From Campylobacter concisus (GTDB lineage: Bacteria > Campylobacterota > Campylobacteria > Campylobacterales > Campylobacteraceae): a stretch of 64,000 bases of DNA. Location: the NCBI RefSeq assembly GCF_003049085.1, contig NZ_PIQX01000005.1, positions 62,001-126,000 of the forward strand, given 5' to 3'. Numbering within the stretch: position 1 is the first letter of the stretch; every line of letters begins with the position of its first letter. The notes under the pieces were generated by a model. It had not been told where the DNA came from, ran no database searches, and saw nothing but the letters and a program-made list of their open reading frames with translations. Positions 17,355 through 26,680 of the stretch are shown here, piece by piece. The position numbers and the translations under genes were made by a program.

Positions 17355-17846
17355 ATGATAGGTATAGTTTATGGAAGCAGCATGGGAAATACCGAAGATG
17401 CAGCAAAACTTATAAGTGAGGGTTTAGGCCTTGAAAATGAGCTTTTAAACGTTGCTGATGTAGATGCAGCGAAACTAAATAGCTTTGACAAGCTAATCCT
17501 TGGTACATCAACCTGGGGTAGTGGCGATCTTCAAGATGACTGGGACGCGTTTGACTTTAAAGCATTAAATCTAAGCGGAAAAACAGTTGCTGTTTTTGGC
17601 ATGGGCGATAGCGAGAGCTACTCTGATGAGTACTGTAATGGCATGGCAAAGCTTTACGATGAGGTCGTAAAAGCAGGTGCAAAAGTAGTTGGCGAAGTTA
17701 GCACTGATGGATATACATTTGATGGCTCTGATGCCGTAAGAAATGGTAAATTTGTAGGTCTAGCGCTTGATGCTGATAACCAGAGCGACAAAACTGAGGG
17801 TAGAATTTCAGCTTGGATCGAGCAGATAAAACCATACTTTGCGTAA
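17355..17846 (+). CDS. fldA: Flavodoxin
   Basis: A 163-residue long-chain flavodoxin that carries FMN and shuttles one electron at low potential. Seen: the phosphate-binding loop GIVYGSSMGNTEDAAK at the N-terminus, the 60s loop SFDKLILGTSTWGSGDLQDDWD with the flavin-stacking Trp, and the FGMGDSESYSDEYCNGM stretch (90s loop with Tyr). Its natural partner is pyruvate oxidoreductase NifJ, encoded 2.5 kb away. It ends a likely iron-regulated operon. A good ribosome site (AAAAAGGATAAAA) precedes the ATG, and a strong hairpin follows the stop. Confidence 0.95.
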   Translation: MIGIVYGSSMGNTEDAAKLISEGLGLENELLNVADVDAAKLNSFDKLILGTSTWGSGDLQDDWDAFDFKALNLSGKTVAVFGMGDSESYSDEYCNGMAKLYDEVVKAGAKVVGEVSTDGYTFDGSDAVRNGKFVGLALDADNQSDKTEGRISAWIEQIKPYFA

Positions 17847-17848
17847 TT

Positions 17849-17875
17849 AATTTAGCTAGATTTTCTAGCTAAATT
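17849..17875. terminator. Bidirectional terminator between fldA and the ABC genes
   Basis: A perfect 12-base stem (17849-17860 with 17864-17875; arm AATTTAGCTAGA) with a 3-base loop lies directly after the fldA stop and touches the stop of the convergent ABC gene. A/T runs flank both sides, so it can serve both directions. Confidence 0.7.
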
Positions 17876-18612
17876 TATATATCCATAGCCGAGATGAAGC
17901 TTTTTATCCTCTCATTTTGGCTGTTAAAAAACTCATCTACCAAGCCATCAAATGCGATCATGCCTTTATCTAAAAATAAAATTCTATCAGCTATCTTTCT
18001 AGCAAAATTCATATTATGAGTGACAATGATCATAGACTTTTTCTCTTTTGCAAGAGATAAAATAACCTTTAAAACTTCAGCCTCAAGCTCTGGATCAAGC
18101 GCGCTTGTAGGCTCATCAAGCAGTAAAAAGTATGGATTTACGGCTAGTGCTCTAGCGATGGCTACACGCTGTGCTTGACCGCCTGAGAGCCTGTTTGGAT
18201 AGGTATCTTCTTTGTGACTAAGCCCCACTTTGGCTAAAAGCTCTTTTGCCTCTTTTATTGCTTCGTTTTTATCTTTCTTTTGAACGTAGATCGGAGCTTC
18301 TGTGACATTTTGAAGCGCTGTTAGGTGTGGAAAGAGGTTGAAGTTTTGAAAGACCATGCCTGTTTTTTTGCGAATTTCTAAAAGCTCTTTTGAGCTAAGC
18401 TTCTCTTTAAAATTTACAGCTCTATCATCTATCTCTAAAACACCACTTTGTGGGATCTCAAGTAAATTTATGCATCTAAGAAGCGTTGATTTGCCACAAC
18501 CAGATGAGCCAACTATCACGGTCGTTTGACCCTCTTTGAAGCTTGTATTTATGTTATCTAGCACCAAATGATCGCCGTAAGATTTGCTTATATTTTTAAA
18601 ATTTATAGCCAT
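17875..18612 (-). CDS. Polar amino acid ABC transporter, ATP-binding protein
   Basis: A 245-residue ABC ATPase of the polar amino acid (HisP/GlnQ/TcyN) group. Walker A is VGSSGCGKSTLLRCINLLE, the signature motif LSGGQAQRVAIARAL, Walker B YFLLLDEPTSALDPE, and the H-loop VTHNMNFA. It would energise the permease encoded directly upstream (stop/start share one base at 18612). Gene order, minus strand: two binding proteins, permease, ATPase. The substrate may be cystine/cysteine or another polar amino acid. Confidence 0.92.
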   Translation of the reverse strand: MAINFKNISKSYGDHLVLDNINTSFKEGQTTVIVGSSGCGKSTLLRCINLLEIPQSGVLEIDDRAVNFKEKLSSKELLEIRKKTGMVFQNFNLFPHLTALQNVTEAPIYVQKKDKNEAIKEAKELLAKVGLSHKEDTYPNRLSGGQAQRVAIARALAVNPYFLLLDEPTSALDPELEAEVLKVILSLAKEKKSMIIVTHNMNFARKIADRILFLDKGMIAFDGLVDEFFNSQNERIKSFISAMDI

Positions 18613-19280
18613 TAAACATACCTTGAGACAGCTTTTTCAAGCCTTGATTGAAGATAGGTTAAGAGTGTGCAAACCACCAGGTAGATAAGTGCTGCTAGGA
18701 TGTAGAGGATGAGTGGCTCAAAGGTTCTTGCTGCGATCCTTTGAGCGACCATAAACATATCTACTATCGTTATAGAAGCTGCTAGTGAAGTGTCTTTAAC
18801 AAGGCCTATAAATGTGTTTGAAAGCGGTGGCAGAGAGATCCTTACTGCTTGGGGTGCGATGATACGCTTTAAAATTTGATAGTGCGTCATGCCAAGCGAT
18901 GTGGCAGCCTCCCACTGACCTTTTGGCACAGAAAGTATGGCTGCTCTTACAGACTCAGAGGCATAAGCGCCCACGTTTAGGCTAAATGCGATAGTCGCCG
19001 CACTCCAAGTATCAAGCGTGACGCCGATGCTAGGAAGTCCGTAAAATACGATAAAAAGCTGCACAAGAAGTGGCGTGCCGCGAAATATCCAAACATAGGT
19101 GGCAAATATAAATTTTAAAATTTTTATATTTGAAAGCCTCGCTACTGCTGTGATAATGGCGATGACAAGCCCTAGCGAAAACGAGAGCAAAGTAAGTGGG
19201 ATCGTCACTTTTAAAAGCGCGATGATCATCGGTAGCGTCGAGCTTGAAACAAGCTCGATCACTCTATCTAAATTTTCCAT
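18612..19280 (-). CDS. Polar amino acid ABC transporter, permease
   Basis: A 222-residue inner-membrane permease of the His/Glu/Gln/Arg/opine family, with about five helices. The EAA loop ESVRAAILSVPKGQWEAATSLGMTHYQILKRIIAPQAVRISLPPLSNTFIGLVKDTSLAA is complete, and the segment VWIFRGTPLLVQLFIVFYGLP is the family hallmark. It probably acts as a homodimer with the neighbouring ATPase. It follows the binding-protein gene by 23 bases in one operon. Confidence 0.92.
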   Translation of the reverse strand: MENLDRVIELVSSSTLPMIIALLKVTIPLTLLSFSLGLVIAIITAVARLSNIKILKFIFATYVWIFRGTPLLVQLFIVFYGLPSIGVTLDTWSAATIAFSLNVGAYASESVRAAILSVPKGQWEAATSLGMTHYQILKRIIAPQAVRISLPPLSNTFIGLVKDTSLAASITIVDMFMVAQRIAARTFEPLILYILAALIYLVVCTLLTYLQSRLEKAVSRYV

Positions 19281-19303
19281 TTTTGCCTTGTTGGTTTATA
19301 AAT

Positions 19304-20056
19304 TTATTTTGAGACGTCTTTGCCAAAGTAGCTTTTTGAGATAGCTTCTAGTTTGCCTTCTTTTGAAAGTTCATTTAGAGCATTTGAAATTTGCTCTGCA
19401 AGCTCGGCATTGTCTTTTTTAACAGCTGCTGCTGTGTAGTCTTTCTCATCAAGTGAGGCGGCTATCTTTACAGGTGCGTTTGGACGCTCTTTTATGAAGT
19501 CGTAAAATACGATGTTGTCTCTTACAACAGCATCTACGCGTCTTGATATAAGAAGCTCCATACTTTTAGCAAAACTATCTGTTATGACGTGTTCAGCGCC
19601 GTATTTTACGGCTACTTTTGCCCAGTTGCTCGTAGCTGAGTCGGCATTTCTTTTGCCTTTTAGGTCGGCAAAGCTTTTTATGTCGTTATTATCTTTTCTA
19701 GTGATGATGGCACCAAATGTTACAGTATAAGGCACTGAAAAAGCATATTTTTTCTTTCTCTCATCAGTTATGCTTACTTGATTAAATACAACATCGGCCT
19801 TACCAGCGTCAAATGCAGCTAGCATTGCATCCCAAGGAGCTGTTAGAAACTCAACTTTTAAATTTAGTTTTTGTGCTACCGCTCTTGCGATATCTACATC
19901 GTATCCTACTAGCTCATTTTTATCATTATAAAATGTAAAAGGAGCGTAAGTACCTTCAGTTGCTACTGTTAGCACGCCGTCTTTTATAGTTTTTGCTTGT
20001 AAATTTAGAGCCATTGCAAGCACAGCTACTACTTTTAATAAATTTGTAAATTTCAT
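19304..20056 (-). CDS. Polar amino acid ABC transporter, periplasmic binding protein (copy 1)
   Basis: A 250-residue family-3 solute-binding protein with a signal peptide cleaved after LNLQA (no lipobox). The ligand-site landmarks are present: TEGTYAPFTFYNDKNELVGYDVDIARAVAQKL and the D-A-x-x-AD-V stretch. It is a close tandem paralogue of the gene at 20066: large blocks such as LNLKVEFLTAPWDAMLAAFDAGKADVVFNQVSI are nearly the same. The divergent parts (for example VTFGAIITRKDNN here and IPYPVIVVHKDNN there) lie around the binding cleft, so the two may offer different ligand preferences to one permease. Confidence 0.9.
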   Translation of the reverse strand: MKFTNLLKVVAVLAMALNLQAKTIKDGVLTVATEGTYAPFTFYNDKNELVGYDVDIARAVAQKLNLKVEFLTAPWDAMLAAFDAGKADVVFNQVSITDERKKKYAFSVPYTVTFGAIITRKDNNDIKSFADLKGKRNADSATSNWAKVAVKYGAEHVITDSFAKSMELLISRRVDAVVRDNIVFYDFIKERPNAPVKIAASLDEKDYTAAAVKKDNAELAEQISNALNELSKEGKLEAISKSYFGKDVSK

Positions 20057-20065
20057 TTTAATCCT

Positions 20066-20818
20066 TTATTTTGAAATATCTTTTCCAAAATATTTCATCG
20101 AAATTTCACTTATCTTGCCCTCGGCTTTTAGTTCATCAAGCGCTTTGTTTATCGCTTCTAGTAGCTCGGTGTTGCCTTTTTTAACGATTGCAGCTGTTGG
20201 CATCGGCTCGTTGCTTGTGTATGCGATTTTTAGTGGCGCATTTGGGCGTTGTTTGATGTAGTCAAAAAATGTAACGTTATCGTTTATCGTATCATCAGCT
20301 CTTTTTGAGATGATAAGCTCCACGCCTTTGCTAAAGCCATCAGCTACGACCACTGTTGCGCCGTTTTTCTCGGCTATCGCCGCCCAGTTGCTAGTCGCAG
20401 AGTGCACACTCTTTTTGCCTTTTAGATCAGCAAAACTTTTGATGTCGTTATTGTCTTTATGCACTACAATTACCGGATATGGAATAGTGTAAGGTACGCT
20501 CATACCATACTTTTTCTTTCTATCTTCGTTTATACTAACTTGATTAAATACAACATCTGCTTTGCCAGCATCAAATGCAGCTAGCATCGCATCCCAAGGA
20601 GCTGTTAAAAACTCGACTTTTAAATTTAGCTTTTGCGCTACTACTCTTGCAATATCTACGTCATATCCTACTAGCTCGCCCTTTTCATCGTAAAATGAGT
20701 AAGGTGAGTAAGTGCCTTCAGTTGCGACGATAAGTTCGCCTTTTTTGATAGTTGAAGCATTTAAATTTAAAGCTAAAAAAGCACCTGCGATAAAGCCAAA
20801 AATGGGCTTAAAATTCAT
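20066..20818 (-). CDS. Polar amino acid ABC transporter, periplasmic binding protein (copy 2)
   Basis: A second 250-residue family-3 solute-binding protein, 9 bases upstream of copy 1 on the same strand, with a signal peptide ending near LNLNA. The same core repeats appear (TEGTYSPYSFYDEKGELVGYDVDIARVVAQKL). It is the first intact gene of the operon. Just 5' of it lies the decayed tail of a third copy (20829-20975), so the array arose by repeated tandem duplication. Confidence 0.9.
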   Translation of the reverse strand: MNFKPIFGFIAGAFLALNLNASTIKKGELIVATEGTYSPYSFYDEKGELVGYDVDIARVVAQKLNLKVEFLTAPWDAMLAAFDAGKADVVFNQVSINEDRKKKYGMSVPYTIPYPVIVVHKDNNDIKSFADLKGKKSVHSATSNWAAIAEKNGATVVVADGFSKGVELIISKRADDTINDNVTFFDYIKQRPNAPLKIAYTSNEPMPTAAIVKKGNTELLEAINKALDELKAEGKISEISMKYFGKDISK

Positions 20819-20828
20819 TAATTCTCCT

Positions 20829-20975
20829 TATTTAGAAATATCTTTGCCGAAGTATTTAAGCGAAATTTCGCTTAAGCTCCTTCCTTGCTAAGCTCATTTA
20901 GGGCAAAATTTATCTTAATTAGCAGCACTTTGTTACCTTTTTCTACGTTATAGCCCATTTGTTCACTATTTGTAT
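20829..20975 (-). pseudogene. Relic of a third binding-protein gene
   Basis: The stretch starting TTATTTAGAAATATCTTTGC matches the 3' end of the neighbouring binding-protein genes: on the minus strand it still reads ...SEISLKYFGKDISK-stop after small deletions, with the ALNEL and KVTK-like parts recognisable further on. The match fades near 20975, and the rest of the gene (about 80 percent) is gone. There is no start codon or intact frame. Confidence 0.75.
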
Positions 20976-21120
20976 AGCATCATCTTTTATGATCTGCCAG
21001 TAAAATTTTGTAAAGGCAGAATTTAGCAAACAATCGCACGAATTGCACCAAATTTAAAAAGCAATAGAAATTTTTATACAAAACTCTTTGCAAAAAATTT
21101 TTAAGATTTATGCAAATGTT

Positions 21121-21136
21121 AGTCGCAACTGCGACT
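21121..21136. promoter_or_regulatory. Perfect dyad, candidate protein-binding site
   Basis: AGTCGCA-AC-TGCGACT: two perfect 7-base arms with a 2-base centre, in the AT-rich spacer left of the binding-protein relic. The tight centre and GC-rich arms fit a DNA-binding site better than an RNA hairpin. No matching regulator is seen next to it. Confidence 0.3.
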
Positions 21137-21165
21137 TGGGTAGTGTTTTGGCGCTATTTTATTAC

Positions 21166-21184
21166 AAAAAAGAGGCGGTGCCTC
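21166..21184 (-). terminator. Intrinsic terminator of the LplT-Aas-like gene
   Basis: On the minus strand the bases GAGGC-ACC-GCCTC form a 5-bp GC stem with a 3-base loop that overlaps the stop codon by two bases and is followed by six U. It is the classical layout of an intrinsic terminator. Confidence 0.75.
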
Positions 21185-24100
21185 ACTCCGCTAGAAGTGA
21201 GACCGCTAAGGCTTTTACGCCCTTAAAATCAACCTTGCCGCTTGCAAGCGTTGGGATATCATCAACGATGAAGATATAGCTTGGCATCATGATCGGAGCT
21301 AGGTTGCTCTCTTTTAAAATTTGCTCAATATTCTCAGGCTCTGTGCCACTTTTTACTAAAAGCGCGATCGCTTCGCCTTTTTTGCTATCTGGCACGTTTG
21401 CGCTGCTGAAGACAACGTCGCTTCCAAGCACCTTTGTAAGCTCTTCTTCGACGCATCCAAGGCTTATCATCTCGCCACCTATCTTGGCAAATCTTGAGTA
21501 TCTATCGACGATAAACACAAAGCCGTTTTCATCGATGTGGCCTTTATCGCCAGTTTTATAGTATCTTACGCCATTGATATAAGTGATAACGTCATTTGTT
21601 TTAGTTTTGTCATTTAGATAGCCCTTCATTACCTGCGATCCGCCGATCACGATGAGCCCATCTATGCCAGTTTCTAGCTCTTCAAGAGTCTCTGGGTCGA
21701 TTATCTTGATGATGGTGCCAGGCAGAGGCATACCAACGCTACCAGGTCTATTAAATGTAAGCTCTTTTAGGCTCTCTTTTTCTAGGATATTTGGCATATT
21801 TACAGCAGCTACTGGCGCTGTTTCGGTTGCGCCATAACCTTCATAAATTTCTATGCCAAATTTGAGTCTAAACTCATCTTTTATCTCAGGTTTTAGCTTT
21901 TCAGCCCCAGCTACGACCATTCTGGCACTTTGAAACATTAGCGGATGAAGCTTTTTATTTCTTGTGTAGAGCCTAAAGAACGTTGAGGTGCCAAAAATGA
22001 TGCTAGCGCTGTGTCTTGCCGCCATTTTGCCGATAGTCGCTCCATCTGTTGGATCAGGTACGCTTACCATTTTTATGCCCTCGCAAAGTGGCATGAGTGT
22101 GGTGACTGTTAGCCCAAATGAGTGAAAAACAGGGAGTGAGTTTAAGATCACGTCATCTTTTTTGAAATTTAGAAGTTCGCTTATTTGCTTAATATTTGCA
22201 AGTAAATTTTTGTGGCTTAGCTCGATGCCTTTTGGCTCGCCCTCGCTGCCACTACTGAATAAAATAGTAGCCGTATCTTCTAAGCTTACACGCTTAAAAT
22301 AGCAAAGCTTGATGAGCCAAACTGGTGCAAAAAACGCAGTTAAAAGTGCTAAAAATTTCTCTTTTTTTGAGACGCTAGCTGAGAGATCTTCTGCAAATTT
22401 AGTCTTACCGCTCATCGCATCTTTTAGATCAAAGCCCTTAAGTGCTAACTTCTCAAGAAATTTACTAGAGGTGATGACTGTGTTTATATCTGCCTTTCTT
22501 AGGGCGTGATTTAGCGAGGTAACATTAAGCGTATAGTTTAAATTTACGCTCACTTTGCCCATGGCAAGAAGCGCCATATTGACGATAGCTGCGATGCTTG
22601 AGCTAGGTAGCAAGATGCCTATATTTTTCTCATCTTTTAGCTCGCGTTTGAAAATTTTGATAAAGACTAAAACGGCTGTTATAAATTTCAAGTTGCTTAA
22701 ATTTAGCCCAGTGCTGTCGCTCACGCACTCTTTAAATTTATCCTCTTTTGCGTTATTTAGCCACTCACTCGTTAGTGGTTTTTGCCTTGAGATGAAGCTC
22801 TCCCACGATGAAAAGCTAAGCTCAAGCACCTTTTGCTTCATCTTTGCAGCGTTTATAAATGTGGTTATTGGCTTGCCAAAGGCGACGATGATGTCGCGTC
22901 TGCCGTTTTTAGAAGTGAGGTCTTTGTAAAATTTACTAGCTCTTGAAAAGCTAGATCCCCAAAGGCCGCGAAGGTAAAATGGTACTATGCAAATTTCTTC
23001 TAGATCTCTGATGATAAGCTCAAAACCCTTTTGAAATTCATTTATCTGGCCGTTATAGCTGATGTGGCCCTCTGGAAAAAGTGCGACCACTTCGCCATTT
23101 TTTAGGCACTCTCTAACTAGCTCTATCGACTCTTTGCTAGCGCCTGCGCCTATTGGGATCACTTTAAAAAATTTAAAAATTTGTTTTAGATACCATTTGT
23201 TATAGATCGTTCTATACATGACAAATCTTATGCCTCTTGGGCTTGCAGCTTGAAGCACGAGCCAGTCGATCCAGCTGATGTGATTGCCAAGAAGTAGCGC
23301 GCCGCCACTTTGCGGTAAATTTTGAAGTCCTTCAACGAAAAAGCGGTACTTTGTCTTTAAAAATGGCAACAAAAGTAGCCTTGTAAAAAGGTGTGGAAGC
23401 TGTAAAATGGCGTAAAAACTGCCGACTAAGCAAACAAGCGCTGTAAAGACAAAGAGCCCAGTGGTTGAAATTTTAAAATATACTAAACCTATGCCAATAG
23501 CTAAAAATAGCAGCATTGAGACATTTTGTAAGAAGTTGTTTGCCGCCATTATCTTGCCGGTGGTCTTTTGCGGGGCAAAGTACTGGATCATCGCATTTAG
23601 TGGCACTATAAAAATTCCACCAAAAAAGCCAAACGCAAATGAGCTAAGGCTCACTACGCCGATGCTTGAGCCAAATGCGAAAAATAAAAGCGAGAAAAAT
23701 ATACCAATAGCACCCATCGGCACGATACCAAGCTCGATATGTAGCTTTGACATAGAGCCAGCCACGTATGAGCCAAATGCGATGCCTATGGCGCTTGCTG
23801 CTAGAATTGCTTGCACCGCTAGCGAGCTGTCGTCGTTAAAAACGGCTTTGTAATGAGCTGGGAAAGCTGCGATGATGATCTGAGAAATTCCCCAAAATAT
23901 ACTAAGGCCAGCGATACTTAACCAGATATTTTTATCTGACCTTACCTCTTTTAAATTCTCTCTTAAATAGCTAAGGCGAATATATTTTTTAATATCAAAA
24001 TTTTCGTTTGTTTCGTCTTTTTCATCGGTGCAAGGTAACTTATAAGCAAAATACGCTTCAAGTGCGCTAAATACGACTAAAAAGATGCCAATAGGATAGA

Positions 24101-24635
24101 CGCTTTTTAAAATTTCTTCTGAGTTTTCGCCTTGGATATATAAATTTTCAAATATAAATGAAAATAAAAATGAGCTAAAAAGTATCGCAACGATGGTGAG
24201 CGCTTGGATGATGCCATTTGCTGTGCCAAGGCGCTCAGGACCGACTAGGGCTTTGATGATGCCGTATTTTGCTGGTGAGTAGATCGCACTTTGAGCGGCT
24301 AGTATGAGCGTTAAAGCAAAAGCTACGCCAAAAGCGCCTGCAAGATAGCTAAAAAGCACCGCGACACTGATAACAACGCCAAAAATGGCACAAATTCTTA
24401 TGACCTTTATTTTTGCGAATTTATCGTTTATAAAGCTTGAGGGCGAAAATAAAAAGATAAATGGTAGCAAGATCATTGCGTTTATGACGGCTGTTAGGAT
24501 AAAAAGTATGTCGCCATCATATGTTTTTAAAAGAACATTTTGTATGGTGATTTTGTGTGCTAGATCGACGCTTGCATTTAAAAATGCGATCGCAAGGTAG
24601 GGCAAAAAGCCAGCAACTTTTAATAAACTCATCAT
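21183..24635 (-). CDS. LplT-PlsC-acyl-ACP synthetase fusion (acyl-ACP--phospholipid O-acyltransferase)
   Basis: An 1150-residue three-part protein. Residues 1 to about 410 form an MFS-like lysophospholipid flippase (LplT type, about 12 helices). Then comes a PlsC acyltransferase (about 430-620) with the motif NHISWIDW (H-x4-D) and FPEGHISYNG. The C-terminal half (about 650-1140) is an adenylate-forming enzyme with the phosphate loop ILFSSGSEGEPKGIELSHKN, GYGATETAPV and YYKTGDKG. In E. coli the same jobs are split between LplT and Aas. The role is likely to flip lyso-phospholipids inward and re-acylate them with acyl-ACP, plus exogenous fatty-acid activation. It is followed by a clear terminator and is divergent from mnmG. 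Confidence 0.88.
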   Translation of the reverse strand: MMSLLKVAGFLPYLAIAFLNASVDLAHKITIQNVLLKTYDGDILFILTAVINAMILLPFIFLFSPSSFINDKFAKIKVIRICAIFGVVISVAVLFSYLAGAFGVAFALTLILAAQSAIYSPAKYGIIKALVGPERLGTANGIIQALTIVAILFSSFLFSFIFENLYIQGENSEEILKSVYPIGIFLVVFSALEAYFAYKLPCTDEKDETNENFDIKKYIRLSYLRENLKEVRSDKNIWLSIAGLSIFWGISQIIIAAFPAHYKAVFNDDSSLAVQAILAASAIGIAFGSYVAGSMSKLHIELGIVPMGAIGIFFSLLFFAFGSSIGVVSLSSFAFGFFGGIFIVPLNAMIQYFAPQKTTGKIMAANNFLQNVSMLLFLAIGIGLVYFKISTTGLFVFTALVCLVGSFYAILQLPHLFTRLLLLPFLKTKYRFFVEGLQNLPQSGGALLLGNHISWIDWLVLQAASPRGIRFVMYRTIYNKWYLKQIFKFFKVIPIGAGASKESIELVRECLKNGEVVALFPEGHISYNGQINEFQKGFELIIRDLEEICIVPFYLRGLWGSSFSRASKFYKDLTSKNGRRDIIVAFGKPITTFINAAKMKQKVLELSFSSWESFISRQKPLTSEWLNNAKEDKFKECVSDSTGLNLSNLKFITAVLVFIKIFKRELKDEKNIGILLPSSSIAAIVNMALLAMGKVSVNLNYTLNVTSLNHALRKADINTVITSSKFLEKLALKGFDLKDAMSGKTKFAEDLSASVSKKEKFLALLTAFFAPVWLIKLCYFKRVSLEDTATILFSSGSEGEPKGIELSHKNLLANIKQISELLNFKKDDVILNSLPVFHSFGLTVTTLMPLCEGIKMVSVPDPTDGATIGKMAARHSASIIFGTSTFFRLYTRNKKLHPLMFQSARMVVAGAEKLKPEIKDEFRLKFGIEIYEGYGATETAPVAAVNMPNILEKESLKELTFNRPGSVGMPLPGTIIKIIDPETLEELETGIDGLIVIGGSQVMKGYLNDKTKTNDVITYINGVRYYKTGDKGHIDENGFVFIVDRYSRFAKIGGEMISLGCVEEELTKVLGSDVVFSSANVPDSKKGEAIALLVKSGTEPENIEQILKESNLAPIMMPSYIFIVDDIPTLASGKVDFKGVKALAVSLLAE

Positions 24636-24804
24636 AGAAATACCTTTGTGATTTTAAAAATTTTGTAAATCTAACAGCAAAATATTTAAAATATTATTAA
24701 TAAAAAACTCTACATTAAATTTGGTAATAAAAATTTTTAAAAAATTTAAATTTTATATGCTTTTGGATAAAATCACGCAATCAAAAAATTAGGAAAAATT
24801 TATC

Positions 24805-26667
24805 ATGAACTATGAAATAATCGTCGTTGGCGGCGGACATGCTGGCATTGAGGCAAGTCTTGCGGCTGCTAGAATGGGCAAGCAAACTTTACTTATCACG
24901 ATCTTAGCCGAGCAAATAGGCGCTGCAAGCTGTAACCCAGCCATCGGAGGCCTTGCAAAGGGACATCTTGTAAAAGAGATCGACGCGCTTGGCGGTCAAA
25001 TGGGACTTACGACTGATGCTGTTGGCATCCAGTTTCGCGTGCTAAATGAGAGTAAAGGCCCAGCAGTGCGTGGTAGCCGTGCTCAGATAGATATGGATAG
25101 ATACCGCGTTTATATGAGAAATTTGCTTTTAAACACTCCAAATTTAGAAATTTCTCAAGAGATCGCCACTGAAATTTTAAGCGAAAATGGTGAGGTAACC
25201 GGCGTTAAAACCCATCTAAATAACATCTATAATGCAAAAAAGGTGATAATCACCACTGGTACATTTTTAAACGGGCTAATTCACGTTGGATTTAACAAAC
25301 TTGAAGCTGGCCGTGTGGGCGAGCTAAGCGCAAAGGATCTTAGTGGCAGTTTAAGAGAGCTTGGGCTAAATTTAGGTAGGCTAAAGACTGGAACATGCCC
25401 AAGGATCGATGCAAAAACGATAAATTTTAAAATTTTAGAAAAGCAAGATGGCGACGCAAAGCCAGTTGCATTTAGCTTTAGAACTAAAAATTTCTCCCCA
25501 ACGCAGCTACCATGCTACATCGCCTATACAAACGAAACCACGCATGAGATAATTCGCTCAAATTTCGACAAAGCGCCACTTTTTACAGGTCAGATCGAGG
25601 GCATCGGACCAAGATATTGCCCAAGTATCGAGGATAAGATAAACCGCTTTGGCGACCGCGACAGACACCACCTTTTCATCGAGCCTCAGACCCTTGAGGC
25701 GACAGAATACTACATAAATGGCTTTTCAACGAGCCTGCCTTATGAAGTGCAAGTGCAAATGCTCCGCTCCGTAAAGGGCTTTGAAAACGCCAAAATAGTA
25801 AGGCATGGATATGCCATAGAGTACGACTATGTCGAGCCAACGCAGCTAAAACACAGCTTGGAGACCAAAAAGGTAAAAGGGCTATACTTGGCTGGGCAGA
25901 TAAATGGCACGACTGGATACGAGGAGGCCGGCGCTCAGGGGCTAATGGCTGGTATAAACGCAGCGCTTTCGCTTGATAACAAAGAACCGCTCATCTTGCG
26001 CCGTGATGAGGCTTATATCGGTGTTTTGATCGATGATCTTGTCACAAAAGGGACAAAAGAGCCATATAGGATGTTTACGAGTAGGGCGGAGTATCGCTTG
26101 CTTTTGCGTGAGGAAAATGCCATTTTAAGGCTTGGCGGATATGGTCATGAGCTTGGGCTGCTTGATGATGAGACTTTTAACGAGATCGAAAATATAAGAA
26201 GAAATTTAAAAGAGGAGCTGGAGTTTTTAAATGAGACTCAGATCACGCCAAGCAAGCAAAATTTAGAGCTTTTAGCTAGCCTTGATGAAGAGCCGATTAG
26301 TCAAAATGTGAGCCTTCAAAAGATAGTCGCTAGAAAGAGCTTTACGGCTGAGAAACTAAGAAAGCTTGATGAGAGATTTGTAAATTTAGACGATGCGAGT
26401 ATGGATCAAATTTTAACCGAGTGCAAGTATCAGCACTACATCAGCGAGCAAAAAAATCAGATAGAAAAAATGAAAGATATGATGGATGTGAAAATTCCTG
26501 AAAATTTCGACTTTAGAAGCATAAGCGGACTTAGCAACGAAGTGGTCGAAAAGCTTGAGAAATTTGCCCCGCCAACGCTCTTTGCGGCGAGTGAAATTTC
26601 AGGTATCACGCCAGCAGCGATCGATATCTTGCATATCTACATAAAGATGAGCGAGAAAAAGGCTTAA
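24805..26667 (+). CDS. mnmG: tRNA uridine-5-carboxymethylaminomethyl modification enzyme
   Basis: A 620-residue FAD enzyme that, with MnmE, adds the carboxymethylaminomethyl group to the wobble uridine of several tRNAs. The FAD-binding motif [17 protein letters not shown] is at the N-terminus, then the family motifs [31 protein letters not shown] and [12 protein letters not shown] with the catalytic cysteine, and the C-terminal helical domain ([15 protein letters not shown]). Length is normal for the family. Start ATG after AGGAAAAATTTATC. A perfect 24-base palindrome overlaps its stop. Confidence 0.97.
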   Translation: MNYEIIVVGGGHAGIEASLAAARMGKQTLLITILAEQIGAASCNPAIGGLAKGHLVKEIDALGGQMGLTTDAVGIQFRVLNESKGPAVRGSRAQIDMDRYRVYMRNLLLNTPNLEISQEIATEILSENGEVTGVKTHLNNIYNAKKVIITTGTFLNGLIHVGFNKLEAGRVGELSAKDLSGSLRELGLNLGRLKTGTCPRIDAKTINFKILEKQDGDAKPVAFSFRTKNFSPTQLPCYIAYTNETTHEIIRSNFDKAPLFTGQIEGIGPRYCPSIEDKINRFGDRDRHHLFIEPQTLEATEYYINGFSTSLPYEVQVQMLRSVKGFENAKIVRHGYAIEYDYVEPTQLKHSLETKKVKGLYLAGQINGTTGYEEAGAQGLMAGINAALSLDNKEPLILRRDEAYIGVLIDDLVTKGTKEPYRMFTSRAEYRLLLREENAILRLGGYGHELGLLDDETFNEIENIRRNLKEELEFLNETQITPSKQNLELLASLDEEPISQNVSLQKIVARKSFTAEKLRKLDERFVNLDDASMDQILTECKYQHYISEQKNQIEKMKDMMDVKIPENFDFRSISGLSNEVVEKLEKFAPPTLFAASEISGITPAAIDILHIYIKMSEKKA

Positions 26668-26680
26668 ATTTAAGCCTTTT
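26657..26680 (+). terminator. Terminator of mnmG
   Basis: A perfect 24-base palindrome centred on 26668/26669 (arm AAAAGGCTTAAA) covers the mnmG stop and ends in four T. It is the natural end of the mnmG transcript. Confidence 0.65.
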
